Below, one piece after another: positions 4,931 through 13,948 of a stretch of 27,080 bases of DNA. Source of the DNA: a virus; IMG/VR virus record IMGVR_UViG_3300031613_000020, positions 1-27,080 of that record, one strand, 5' to 3'. Numbering within the stretch: position 1 is the first letter of the stretch; every line of letters begins with the position of its first letter. Made by a program: the position numbers and the translations under genes. The notes under the pieces were generated by a model that saw nothing but the letters and a program-made list of their open reading frames with translations, did no database searches and was not told where the DNA came from.

Positions 4931-7900
4931 TGAGTTTCTCCTCAAGAGATTTGACTCTTTCAGTCAGCTCAGCAATTGCAGCATATGCATCAGCAAGCAT
5001 TTCGTTGTAATTTAACGATTCAACTTCGCCATTAACTTTACCAACCACTTCAGGCATCACTTCGTTTACTTCATCAGCAATGAACCATCTGTGAGTCTTA
5101 TCTGAGCGCCCATCCTTGAACGTACCTACTGCCACTCCTTTATTGCCTATGGCGCATACTTTAGACAAAGACTCTGACGTAGATTCACGGTAATCGATGT
5201 CTTTATATTTAAGAGCTGATGTTGCTTGAAAGTAAGTTGCTAAGACTGCTCCTGTTGCCTGTATGTTACCTGCACATGTGACTGTCCCACCTGCTGTAAC
5301 CTTGAACTTGTTACCGCTACTACCTACATGAAGCTCTCCATCAGTTCTTAAAATACTTGATGCGCAGTAGATGCCTGATGAGAACTCACTATTAGGGTTA
5401 ATTCGGAGCCAAGAATCGGAGAACTGTATGATACGCTTACCGTCACCTTTATAGTAAGCCCCATTAGCATTTACGTCATTGCCTGCGGTTACATCGGCTG
5501 CACTAGTCACTAAGGCAGCTACAAGGCCGATTGAAGTTAGGCTATTGTTACTATTGTATACCTTAAAGCCCTCTGCACCTTCCAGTCTTTTATTCATGTA
5601 GAACAGAGGTCTGTCAGTAATGATGTGGAAGAAGCCTGAGTTTGTTGAACCTAACGTACCTTCCCCTGTAGGGGTATTGATTCTCACGACATTTCCTGCT
5701 GTGATGATTCCTGTCGTACTTATACCACCTGAACCCACATCTGCGCTTGCTCCCAGTAATGCACCGCTAGTCCATATGTTAGATCCGAGAGCTGATGTAG
5801 GTGCGCCGTTCATTACATGTACAGTCTGATGGCCTCCTGCAAGAGCACCATGCGTCCCATTATTAGGATGGTAATAACCTAACCCATAAAGGTTTCCAAA
5901 GTCTGAACCGTCTGAACTGTTTGTATACGCTGTACCCATGCTCCATATATGCTGAGTTTTCGTGGCGTCGTATGTGCCAAAAATTCCACGATGTCTGAAG
6001 GCACTAGGCACTACGACATTACTCTGCACAAACAATGTTGAGTTAAGGTAGTCTGTAACATCAGACCTTAAAAAGCTAGTAGAATTGACACCATCTAAAA
6101 GGTCAGCATCAAGCCCACTTCCTGCTCCATCGTTACCTTGATGCCAAACCCTGTTACCATCAATCGTTAAGTCCTCAAAGTCAACTTTCTGCATTGAAGG
6201 TAGTGAGGATGTTTCCCAAGGAGTATGGCTTAAAGATGATACGCGATCACCTGAGTCAACAAGGTCTAATCGCACTATTATACTGTTTGTGTTAGCTGAG
6301 TAGACATAAAAACCAAACCAACCATTTACAATCTCAGGCGCACCAATACGTAAATTATCTGCGGAATTTCCTGTTGCCGCACTTATCCTACTTGCGGAGT
6401 TAGAGTGAATCGCCGTTGCCCCACTTGGAACAAATACACCGAACTCTCTTTCAAGTATTCCGAATGCAGGCGCGAAGTTCCAAGTACTGCTTATAGTGAA
6501 TCTTCCTGAGTAAAATCTCGATAAGTTATTTTGAGCAAGTCTTATAAATGTTCTTCCGCCCCCAAAGTTTGCTGAAGGGGAGCTTATAGTTAACGTGAGA
6601 ATTTTAGAGTCATTACCAAGACGTAGCCTGCCGTTAACATTTATACCATCGTTAAAGGATTGTATGCCCTGCCAATCTTGAGCAAGCTCTTTCCTACCAA
6701 AGGCTGAGCCATGAATCCCATCTAGAGTATCGGCATCAAGCCCACTTCCTGCACCGTCATTATTTTGATGCCATATCATTCCACCTACAGTCGAACCATT
6801 AGAAGCTATGTAAAGCTGATTGCTCGACTCATAAAGTACTGCGGCACTGACCCCTCCCTTGTGAAACCCTAGAAGTGGAGGTGTACCATCTAAAGTTCTT
6901 AACTCAAGCTGCCCACTGCCATATTGAATTGCAGTCGTTGTACTTGTAATACGTAGCTTATGTACTAGCTGCTCAGGGGTGTCTTTGCGTACCAATGAGT
7001 CAACATGAAGCCCATCTAGAGTATCGGCATCAATATTAAGCGCATCAATTAAACCTTTCGTGAGGCTTTCGGTATCTACTACTCTCTTCCAAGCATTCCA
7101 TGCACTTTGGTAACGAGTTCTCCAGTAAGTGCCTCTGCCATCATAAACTTCGTACACTTGGGTTACATAAGTTGAGGTTACTGCCTTAACCGTTAAAGTT
7201 CCTGCGAGGTTTGTAGGGTAATTCGTTCCTGAAGTTGCCCCTGCATTACCTTGCTGAAGGTACACGCCCGACTCTATGTAGTTGTTTAAATCTAAACCTC
7301 CACCTATTGAGCCTCTGATTACAAAGTACCTCGCATCTGCTTCAATTTTTGTATAATGTTTGACAAATTCTGTAGCTAAGTTGACAGTGGTCACATCTTT
7401 CAAATGACCATAAGTATCTTGTCCAACTGTTTGCAACACTTGCAGTCCAGTGCCGCCTAGGCTACCGTTCTTGGCAGAAGACCCGTGAGTAATAGTTATA
7501 GTCTCGTTATTAGCTTGGTTGAGACTGAAAGCGCCACCGCCAGTCAAACCACCAGTGCCGTTCAAAGTTATTACAGAATCATTAGCATTACCTGTAGCAG
7601 TTGCACCTCCGGAAGCTTCTTCGTTGACTTGAAAAGAGCTGGAGTAAGTTGCACTGAAAACAGAACCGACATTGCTGAAGTTTATTCTGAACTCGTACTC
7701 ACCTGCTGGAGGGTTGTAGTCAATAGGTGCAGATACTTTACTGCCCAATCGTCCTTCCCATCTGCCGTTTTTAAATACCATATTCACAGTGAGAGTGACA
7801 GGAGCCATTATATTTGACCAAGAGCCTCCTGTCAAGCGATTTTGAAAAGTCACTGTCAGACTGCGTTGTGCTGCAGAGGGTTGTCCGTCAGACGCTGAGA

Positions 7901-8702
7901 CTGTTGCGGTTATGTAACTTTGCAAACTTATTGGGTTATTACCATGTTGAAACTCTGTCAAAAGAACTCGATTACCTTGAAAAGAAGCCCCCCAGACATA
8001 AAATTCGTCACGTACACCACCTGCAAGAGGTTGAGGCAGTGCCAAAGAATTTCTTATAAACTCTATTGCAGACGCCCCTAAGGCATTTGCACCAACTGAA
8101 CCGTCATTCAAAATGACACCGTCAAGCTGGCCTGTACCGTCTGAACGGATCCCGAATACAGTTCTGCGAGCAACATCTCCAATTGTTGCAATCTCCAAGG
8201 CAAAGTCATTGTCAGCACTTATACTTACTTGTACATCACTATTGACAGCGCTTATTGTGCTTGTTGCTGTAATTTCTTGAGCAAAAATGTCATCGATGTC
8301 CAGCCGTGCTGCAACAATCTTACCTGTAGTAATATGTGCACCATCTATAGAAGTGCTGTTGAAAGTGTTTGTACCATTGCTGAAAGTAGTGCCGTCAAAT
8401 GTGACGAGACCTGCGAACGAAGTTGCTTGCTTCGGATTTTGAAAAGTTAAAACGCCCGAACTATCTGCATAGAGATATGAAAGCCAGTACTTGTTACCGT
8501 TCTGGGCAGCATAGGTAGGTGGTACCAGTCCCCAATTATTGGAAAGGTTTACCAACTCACCTGCTGTAAAGTCATAAAAATCTGCTGTAGGTTTAGTCGG
8601 GGCGTTCGCACTTGTCAGTTGATAGTAAACAAGAGATGATAACGTTTTGTCACCATCTTTTATGTCTGATATCGTAACTGATCCTACGCCTGTTCTGCTC
8701 AT
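4923..8702 (-). CDS. Long tail fibre with C-terminal S74 intramolecular chaperone
   Basis: This 1259-residue protein is a host-receptor-binding fibre. The N-terminus (MSRTGVGSVTISDIKDG) looks like a docking peptide. After about residue 470 comes a pyocin-knob-like domain: DLNNYIESGVYLQQGNAG, then TVKAVTSTYVTQVYEVYDG, ending WNAWKRVV near 535. Three LDADxLDG repeats follow near residues 556, 654 and 864, the last two preceded by WHQxNDGAGSG. The C-terminal 98 residues form a Peptidase_S74 intramolecular chaperone: SALKYKDIDY, WFIADEVNEVMPEVV, SLNYNEMLADAYAAIAEL, then a coiled coil. In endosialidases a Ser and a Lys five residues later form the catalytic dyad; here these are Ser1162 and Lys1167. 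Self-cleavage would release the chaperone after trimer folding. An SD (GAGG) precedes the ATG at 8702, and the stop overlaps the next gene's start. Confidence 0.92.
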   Translation of the reverse strand: MSRTGVGSVTISDIKDGDKTLSSLVYYQLTSANAPTKPTADFYDFTAGELVNLSNNWGLVPPTYAAQNGNKYWLSYLYADSSGVLTFQNPKQATSFAGLVTFDGTTFSNGTNTFNSTSIDGAHITTGKIVAARLDIDDIFAQEITATSTISAVNSDVQVSISADNDFALEIATIGDVARRTVFGIRSDGTGQLDGVILNDGSVGANALGASAIEFIRNSLALPQPLAGGVRDEFYVWGASFQGNRVLLTEFQHGNNPISLQSYITATVSASDGQPSAAQRSLTVTFQNRLTGGSWSNIMAPVTLTVNMVFKNGRWEGRLGSKVSAPIDYNPPAGEYEFRINFSNVGSVFSATYSSSFQVNEEASGGATATGNANDSVITLNGTGGLTGGGAFSLNQANNETITITHGSSAKNGSLGGTGLQVLQTVGQDTYGHLKDVTTVNLATEFVKHYTKIEADARYFVIRGSIGGGLDLNNYIESGVYLQQGNAGATSGTNYPTNLAGTLTVKAVTSTYVTQVYEVYDGRGTYWRTRYQSAWNAWKRVVDTESLTKGLIDALNIDADTLDGLHVDSLVRKDTPEQLVHKLRITSTTTAIQYGSGQLELRTLDGTPPLLGFHKGGVSAAVLYESSNQLYIASNGSTVGGMIWHQNNDGAGSGLDADTLDGIHGSAFGRKELAQDWQGIQSFNDGINVNGRLRLGNDSKILTLTISSPSANFGGGRTFIRLAQNNLSRFYSGRFTISSTWNFAPAFGILEREFGVFVPSGATAIHSNSASRISAATGNSADNLRIGAPEIVNGWFGFYVYSANTNSIIVRLDLVDSGDRVSSLSHTPWETSSLPSMQKVDFEDLTIDGNRVWHQGNDGAGSGLDADLLDGVNSTSFLRSDVTDYLNSTLFVQSNVVVPSAFRHRGIFGTYDATKTQHIWSMGTAYTNSSDGSDFGNLYGLGYYHPNNGTHGALAGGHQTVHVMNGAPTSALGSNIWTSGALLGASADVGSGGISTTGIITAGNVVRINTPTGEGTLGSTNSGFFHIITDRPLFYMNKRLEGAEGFKVYNSNNSLTSIGLVAALVTSAADVTAGNDVNANGAYYKGDGKRIIQFSDSWLRINPNSEFSSGIYCASSILRTDGELHVGSSGNKFKVTAGGTVTCAGNIQATGAVLATYFQATSALKYKDIDYRESTSESLSKVCAIGNKGVAVGTFKDGRSDKTHRWFIADEVNEVMPEVVGKVNGEVESLNYNEMLADAYAAIAELTERVKSLEEKLNG
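6106..6773 (-). repeat. Pair of 41-bp near-identical direct repeats inside the fibre gene
   Basis: Copies at 6106-6146 and 6733-6773 differ at 5 of 41 positions; the first 20 bases are identical. They encode the WHQxNDGAGSGLDA segment that precedes each LDADxLDG motif. Such linker repeats are likely recombination points for swapping fibre segments. Confidence 0.75.
6717..7033 (-). repeat. Pair of exact 23-bp direct repeats inside the fibre gene
   Basis: The two copies lie at 6717-6739 and 7011-7033 and encode the LDADTLDG motif. Exact identity at the DNA level suggests recent duplication or recombination between fibre modules, since silent changes have not accumulated. Confidence 0.75.
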
Positions 8703-8703
8703 A

Positions 8704-9726
8704 TTATGCCTCTATTACTGTGCACTCGTAAAGTACTGGGCTGTTGAATTCAATGTCATTTGGTGAAACTACAATTGTAGCTGAATCTGTACCTATTGCA
8801 ACTCCGTCTTTTTTCCAAGCATAAGTGAGTGATGCCCCAGAGATGGTAGTCCCTGTGTCGTTGTCAAAAACAATTGCTGTCAACGTTTTGTTTGGACCAA
8901 CATTATTCTTGAAAGTAAAGCCCTGTGAACTTGAGTTGATGAATACTGACAGAGCGCCTTGCCCTCTTGCACCGTCTTGGATTCTTGCAATACTGATTAC
9001 ATCCATACCGCCGTTATTACCAGTGACTCTTATTGCAAAACTCCCAGAATCACCGAAGTTGGCAGGTGTAATTACGATACGATCTGCAGGATCTGCCCCA
9101 TTTACATCAAGGACACTGGCGCGGCTTGCACCTGAACCTTGTGTCAAAGCTGTCCAAGCGCCGCCATTTTTACTGTATGCTGCAACACAACCTCCGGCAT
9201 CACCTGCGTAAGTCACGTCTATGGTAATACTACCGTCTGCAGTCACACCATCGCTGTTAAAACTGAAAGTTTGTCGGTTAGGTGCAAGACTTACAACTAC
9301 ACCGCCTGCGCCCTGAATTGCCTTTGCAAGAGATATTGTCAAAGTAGTTTCAGTAGCACTGCCTACGCTGTTGATAATTTCCAGAACAACATCTACTGTT
9401 GTGTCTTTATTCGAAACTACCAAGCCGCCAGGTATTACATTAGATGTTATTGTTGCGCCTGTTCTGGCAAATGTCCAACTGGTATTTGAAGAAGTCACAC
9501 TCAAGATTTTGAAAGTATTATTACCGCCTGTAGCGTTATAAGTTGCTTCGGTAACACCTACAAAGGCTTTGACTGTGGAACTAAAACGATTTTTGGTTGT
9601 GTTGTCTACATCGCCATTTGCATTTGCTGAAAATGTGTGAGATTGATTTGTCAATAGTGCTGAAAGAGGATTGAAACCGTCCAACACGTCTGTTATTGTT
9701 ACTGCACCTACACTGGAACGAGCCAT
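8704..9726 (-). CDS. Tail-tip / fibre-associated Ig-like protein
   Basis: This 340-residue protein is almost entirely beta-structured, with Ser/Thr/Asn/Gly-rich repeats. I do not recognise a named family. The N-terminus reads MARSSVGAVTITDVLDG, nearly the same as that of the following fibre (MSRTGVGSVTISDIKDG), suggesting a shared docking peptide. A central domain (about residues 145-245) contains NRQTFSFNSDGVTADGSITI, like other Ig-like carbohydrate-binding modules in tail proteins. The C-terminal 95 residues (GARGQGALSVFINSSSQGFT onward, ending YECTVIEA) resemble the C-terminal Ig-like module of the preceding gene. Start at 9726, with a GGGA SD 9 bases upstream. A role in linking the tip to the fibre, or in host recognition, is inferred from position and motif sharing. 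Confidence 0.7.
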   Translation of the reverse strand: MARSSVGAVTITDVLDGFNPLSALLTNQSHTFSANANGDVDNTTKNRFSSTVKAFVGVTEATYNATGGNNTFKILSVTSSNTSWTFARTGATITSNVIPGGLVVSNKDTTVDVVLEIINSVGSATETTLTISLAKAIQGAGGVVVSLAPNRQTFSFNSDGVTADGSITIDVTYAGDAGGCVAAYSKNGGAWTALTQGSGASRASVLDVNGADPADRIVITPANFGDSGSFAIRVTGNNGGMDVISIARIQDGARGQGALSVFINSSSQGFTFKNNVGPNKTLTAIVFDNDTGTTISGASLTYAWKKDGVAIGTDSATIVVSPNDIEFNSPVLYECTVIEA

Positions 9727-9750
9727 ATTTATATTCCCATAAAAATTTGT

Positions 9751-11628
9751 TTATATGTTACTGACTTCACAAGCCAAATTTAGATTCCCACCGTCACTTA
9801 CATCAGTGGGGTCAATGATTATTTCAGAAAAGTTATTTGCAGAACCGAGTTCACCGTCTGCTGCAAACAACCCTCCCCCAGGTGCTGTTCCAAACATACT
9901 GCCGCCACTGTCTACATACATGACAGAATTATTGGCAAACCATTTGTAACGATAGCCTGTTGTGTTTGTCGATTTGATACCGTTGAGATAGACATCTGCT
10001 GAAATTGTCTTGGGTGTTCCCAAATTATTTCTGAACACTGTGCCTGAACTGCTGCGCAAGATGATATCAATAGAAACGCCATCTTTACCGCCAGCTACAA
10101 TTGCAGCAGAAACACTGTGTATAGTACCTGTGTCGGTACCACTTGACCAAATCCTGACAGTGTTTATGTCTTGATCTATCTCCAACACCACCATATGTGA
10201 CTTGCGCTCAGATACATTTCCAGTCAAAGGTTCCAACAGTTGCCCGTTTAAACTGAGACTGGTGCTTTCAAAGCCTGTTGCGTCTATTCTGAGCACAACT
10301 GGTCCACGATACCCCAGCGCATTAAATGTATACATAGCTGCACCATCTGCATTAGTATTCACAGGTGTTGCACGAGGTGTACTGTCGCTGAACAATAAAG
10401 CAGGATTGTCTCCAGACACAGCATCAATTGTAACAGTGATTGTCTCAAAAGCTGACCATGCTGACAGGCTACCATTTGCTGTTCTTGCCCGAACTCGGTA
10501 ACTGTACTCTTCAATATAGTTGGGGCTGTGAATGACGCTCAACCTGCTGAGATTCGAGACATTTGCATCGTCTAAAATTCTTGCAACTGTGCTGTAAACC
10601 ACCTCTCCACTCACACTCACTGCAGACTGTATCTCGTATTCCCGCACATTCATGTCATCTGACGGTTCAAATGTCAACATCACAGACTTCACAATTGAGG
10701 CAGTATTGTCGATGAGATTCAAACTCAAACCTGTAGGTACTGGGACCTTACGACTTGTTCCGAAAGGGTTGTCATTATACAGTATTGTAAGTTCTGACTC
10801 TTCTTTGTCATAAGCCAAAGGGTCGTAAATATACGTCTCAAAGCTTATCGTGAAGTCATCGTTGAGTTTTGTAGACAAAATTCTTACTATAGTAGATGCT
10901 TCGTTTCTTTCACTAAACACTCTCACAATATCGCCAGGCTCCAAACGAAACATTTGGTGAGAAGTTTTGAAAGAGATGTATGGCAGTCTTGAAGACTCTA
11001 GTATTGCGTGGGCAAGTCTCTCTGCTTGATAAACATTGTTGACACCATCGATAGTAGACTCTTCCACCAAAGGTATGCCACGATCTTCTGCTTTGAATTT
11101 CTCAGAAATCAGTTCAAAAGAATCGGAAGCAAAATCTTTGCTCAAGTTTCTGAAGTTTAATTTGACCTGATTAAGTCTTGAATCAGTGTCTGTCTGGGCA
11201 AATTCCAAATCTCCGACTAGCACGTCATCAGTTATTACTTCGATTGCTTGTTCAGAAGCAGTTCCCGCCAAAGGGTCTGGGATACTTATTTTAATCAAAC
11301 CATCTGCAGACCTGAAAATGATTGCTCCAGGAATTGTGTTGAGAATTTTTTCTATGTTTGAGATGTGATCTACATCTGGATATATTAAGCCGTGGAATTC
11401 GTGACGTCTCAAATCCCGCGTTACTTCTTCACCGTAAAACTTACCTTTAAGACTGACATCTTCTTGGACTACTTGCTCAGAGATACGAGCAGCATTTGCG
11501 AATGTACCTGTGATGTCAATTTCATTGTCAGGTATTTTTGGTCCAATTATAGACGTTGTCATGTAGTGAAGCAGTACTTCTACAGTATTGAAACTGTATT
11601 TTCTTACTTGCAAATTATTTGTTGACAT
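9751..11628 (-). CDS. Tail-tip hub protein, phage-tail_3/J-type domain with FnIII and Ig-like modules
   Basis: This 625-residue protein carries the central hub domain of J-type tail tip proteins. Visible elements are LNQVKLNFRNLSKDF (about residues 152-166), DRGIPLVEESTIDGVNNVYQ, AERLAHAILESSRLPYISFK and FRLEPGDIVRVFSERN, then ISFETYIYDPLAYDKEESEL. A fibronectin III-like repeat follows (about 295-400), then a beta domain (about 405-515). The Ig-like C-terminal module begins GGKDGVSIDIILRSSSGT and ends ACEVSNI. It resembles the C-terminus of the next protein. The ATG at 11628 has GAGG upstream, and the upstream gene ends 4 bases before it. With the gene before, it forms a split tip protein; the two products probably assemble together. 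Confidence 0.82.
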   Translation of the reverse strand: MSTNNLQVRKYSFNTVEVLLHYMTTSIIGPKIPDNEIDITGTFANAARISEQVVQEDVSLKGKFYGEEVTRDLRRHEFHGLIYPDVDHISNIEKILNTIPGAIIFRSADGLIKISIPDPLAGTASEQAIEVITDDVLVGDLEFAQTDTDSRLNQVKLNFRNLSKDFASDSFELISEKFKAEDRGIPLVEESTIDGVNNVYQAERLAHAILESSRLPYISFKTSHQMFRLEPGDIVRVFSERNEASTIVRILSTKLNDDFTISFETYIYDPLAYDKEESELTILYNDNPFGTSRKVPVPTGLSLNLIDNTASIVKSVMLTFEPSDDMNVREYEIQSAVSVSGEVVYSTVARILDDANVSNLSRLSVIHSPNYIEEYSYRVRARTANGSLSAWSAFETITVTIDAVSGDNPALLFSDSTPRATPVNTNADGAAMYTFNALGYRGPVVLRIDATGFESTSLSLNGQLLEPLTGNVSERKSHMVVLEIDQDINTVRIWSSGTDTGTIHSVSAAIVAGGKDGVSIDIILRSSSGTVFRNNLGTPKTISADVYLNGIKSTNTTGYRYKWFANNSVMYVDSGGSMFGTAPGGGLFAADGELGSANNFSEIIIDPTDVSDGGNLNLACEVSNI

Positions 11629-11631
11629 TTT

Positions 11632-13938
11632 TTACCTCGGGATTTTAGCTACTACATCAGCAGAAATGTAAGAAGTCAAGACATTGCCTGATGTTCTCAC
11701 AGCTCTTCCTGCAACTCGCATTTCCAATGTCAGACCTTCTTCGATAGGCTCAGTTAAATAAGCTTCAACTACAGGATGACGACTTGCCACTACCCACTCG
11801 TTTCCAGCATTTGTACGATACTCTACTTGGTAATCGTCTTGGCCTGTACCTGCCAACCATTTGCCAAATATGTTCACTTTAGTAATCTGACCTACATCTC
11901 TTACTGGAATCAATTCCAAAGACGTTGGCGCTACCATGTCAACAGGTTCTTCCAATTGAGGATTGCTGCCAGGGTCTACCGGACCGTCCCAATAAGATCT
12001 GTCGCCCAATAGACCACCTACACCTGCTGCTACTCTGAAATAAAGATAAGTATCTGCCAAGACAGCCCTTCTAAATAAAGTATCGTTCAGTGTCAGAATC
12101 ATTTTTACCCAAGTGTAACCGTCTACTGATTTCTCAATTTCGTAATACTCAGCACCTGCCACTGGATCCCATGTCAATATGACTTCATGCCAAGTTGCTC
12201 CAAAGAAAACTCCTGTGGGAAAAAATGCTGCAGAGAAATTCTCAGGAGCACTTAATACACCGTTAGGAATATCTTCTGCAATTGCAAGCTCCCCTGACCA
12301 TGTAGTCCAATCACCACGTCTGCCTGCGCTTTTTGCTGCAACTCTGAGCCAGACTCTGCCATAACGCAACACCATCGTTTTGCTTGTGCCTGTCACTGCT
12401 GTATCAATTGTTTCAAATATAGTACCGTCACGTGAAGCCTCTACGATATAATTTGTAGCAGCGGGGACGGCATCCCATGAAAGCGTTACATTCAAAGAAA
12501 ATATATCATTTCCAGTCGTACTCACTACAACATTTGATGGGCGCGGCATTGGCACAATTGCAACAACATCTGACTCAATACCAGAACTCATCAGCACACC
12601 GTCTATGGTGTTTATGCGAAACACTACGCCTTCGTGTTCTACAGGGTATGAGACTGAAGTTTCAGTAGTATCTTCTACTACCAAAAATGTACCGTCACTT
12701 TGATCGGGATCAGTATATTTCATCGAAACTCTGTAACCAGAAGCACCGACAACAGCAGGCCATGAGACATACACCTGACTGCCTCTCAGATACATTTCAC
12801 TGGGCTGATGCTGTACTACGATTTCTGTTATTGGGGTTACTGTACCACTTTCAGAGTATGTTGCAAAGCTTGTTCTTGAAGGGATTACCAAGTTCGATCT
12901 TTTGATTTCTGCCCAAGGTGATATGCCTACTTCGCTACGACCTCTCACTCGATAAGCTCGCAAAGGATGCATTGTATCCAGTGAAAAAGTGCTCGTTTGA
13001 AGGTTAGCTGCCACTACTTCCCACTCAGTATTGTCTAAGAAAGACATCTGCAGTTCGTAGTCAATCGCCCCTGTCACTAAAAACCAAGAAAGTATTGTAC
13101 GGTAACCTCCTGTAAAAGAACCTCCTTGTATTGTCACTGCCGAGAATGGCTCAGGCGAGCGAAGTTGACCATCATCAGGCACAGTACCTCCTGCGCCAGG
13201 TATAGTAGACCATTCATTTGCGCTATACGATCTTATCAAAGCTCCTTGCAAGTAATATGCAGAAGCAGGCTGACCTCCATACTGAGGGTCATCGATATCC
13301 ATTTTGTAAAATTCAGTGGCATAAGTGAGTTCATCAAAAACAGCATCCCATCCGCGATAGATTGCAGAGGCGTTATTTAAAAGACCTCCGCCTTTCTTAT
13401 TCACAAACAGTCTGCAAAACCTCAAAAACTTTTCGTCTGTGTAAGGTTCTTGGTCAATGTCTGCGGTGACTATAAACGACACTTCTGAGCAACCTAATAC
13501 AGTCTGTATAGCAAGGATAGCATTCTTTTTACCGTAACTGCTGGGAAGCTTGTTGAAATTTTGATTGGGGTTTTCAGGGTCAAATACGTAGAATTCATTT
13601 CCACTCCCACTGCCACCTTGATTGCCTATATTAAAGTCTCCAAACAAATTTGTGCCTGACAATTCTCCGAAAGCCTGTTCGGTTGCATTGGGTTGAGTTC
13701 CCAAAAAGTTTCTGTCTAAATGGAAATGTACAGGAATAGAATCGACACGTGTCTCTCCATAAATTTCGGGAACAGGTAAGTTAGAATTTGTAACTCGAAT
13801 GTTTCGTATAGCAGCCTGCCGCTTAGCATCTTCTGCTTGTCTTCTGGCAGCTTGTTTGGCTTTTGCTCTTTGATCAACTTGGTATATGGTAGAAGCCATG
13901 AACAAGATAATCGTGAGTGGATTTACTGGACCGCCCAT
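11632..13938 (-). CDS. Tail-tip protein, N-terminal J-like module plus five fibronectin III repeats
   Basis: This 768-residue protein starts at the ATG at 13938, which has AAGGAG 6 bases upstream; the frame is open further, but without an SD. A hydrophobic segment (PLTIILFMASTIYQV, residues 6-20) precedes a charged, Ala/Arg/Lys-rich helix, then LPVPEIYGETRVDSIPVHFH (about 54-73). This is the usual opening of the lambda gpJ-type tail tip protein. From about residue 260 there are five fibronectin III-like repeats, near 260-350, 365-455, 470-555, 560-655 and 660-768. They are recognised by alternating patterns such as VTLSWDAVPAATNYIVEASRDG and VILTWDPVAGAEYYEIEKS. Such repeats are common in tip proteins and may bind cell-surface sugars. 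The central hub domain is absent; it is in the next gene. Confidence 0.8.
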   Translation of the reverse strand: MGGPVNPLTIILFMASTIYQVDQRAKAKQAARRQAEDAKRQAAIRNIRVTNSNLPVPEIYGETRVDSIPVHFHLDRNFLGTQPNATEQAFGELSGTNLFGDFNIGNQGGSGSGNEFYVFDPENPNQNFNKLPSSYGKKNAILAIQTVLGCSEVSFIVTADIDQEPYTDEKFLRFCRLFVNKKGGGLLNNASAIYRGWDAVFDELTYATEFYKMDIDDPQYGGQPASAYYLQGALIRSYSANEWSTIPGAGGTVPDDGQLRSPEPFSAVTIQGGSFTGGYRTILSWFLVTGAIDYELQMSFLDNTEWEVVAANLQTSTFSLDTMHPLRAYRVRGRSEVGISPWAEIKRSNLVIPSRTSFATYSESGTVTPITEIVVQHQPSEMYLRGSQVYVSWPAVVGASGYRVSMKYTDPDQSDGTFLVVEDTTETSVSYPVEHEGVVFRINTIDGVLMSSGIESDVVAIVPMPRPSNVVVSTTGNDIFSLNVTLSWDAVPAATNYIVEASRDGTIFETIDTAVTGTSKTMVLRYGRVWLRVAAKSAGRRGDWTTWSGELAIAEDIPNGVLSAPENFSAAFFPTGVFFGATWHEVILTWDPVAGAEYYEIEKSVDGYTWVKMILTLNDTLFRRAVLADTYLYFRVAAGVGGLLGDRSYWDGPVDPGSNPQLEEPVDMVAPTSLELIPVRDVGQITKVNIFGKWLAGTGQDDYQVEYRTNAGNEWVVASRHPVVEAYLTEPIEEGLTLEMRVAGRAVRTSGNVLTSYISADVVAKIPR

Positions 13939-13948
13939 GGCGTTCTCC

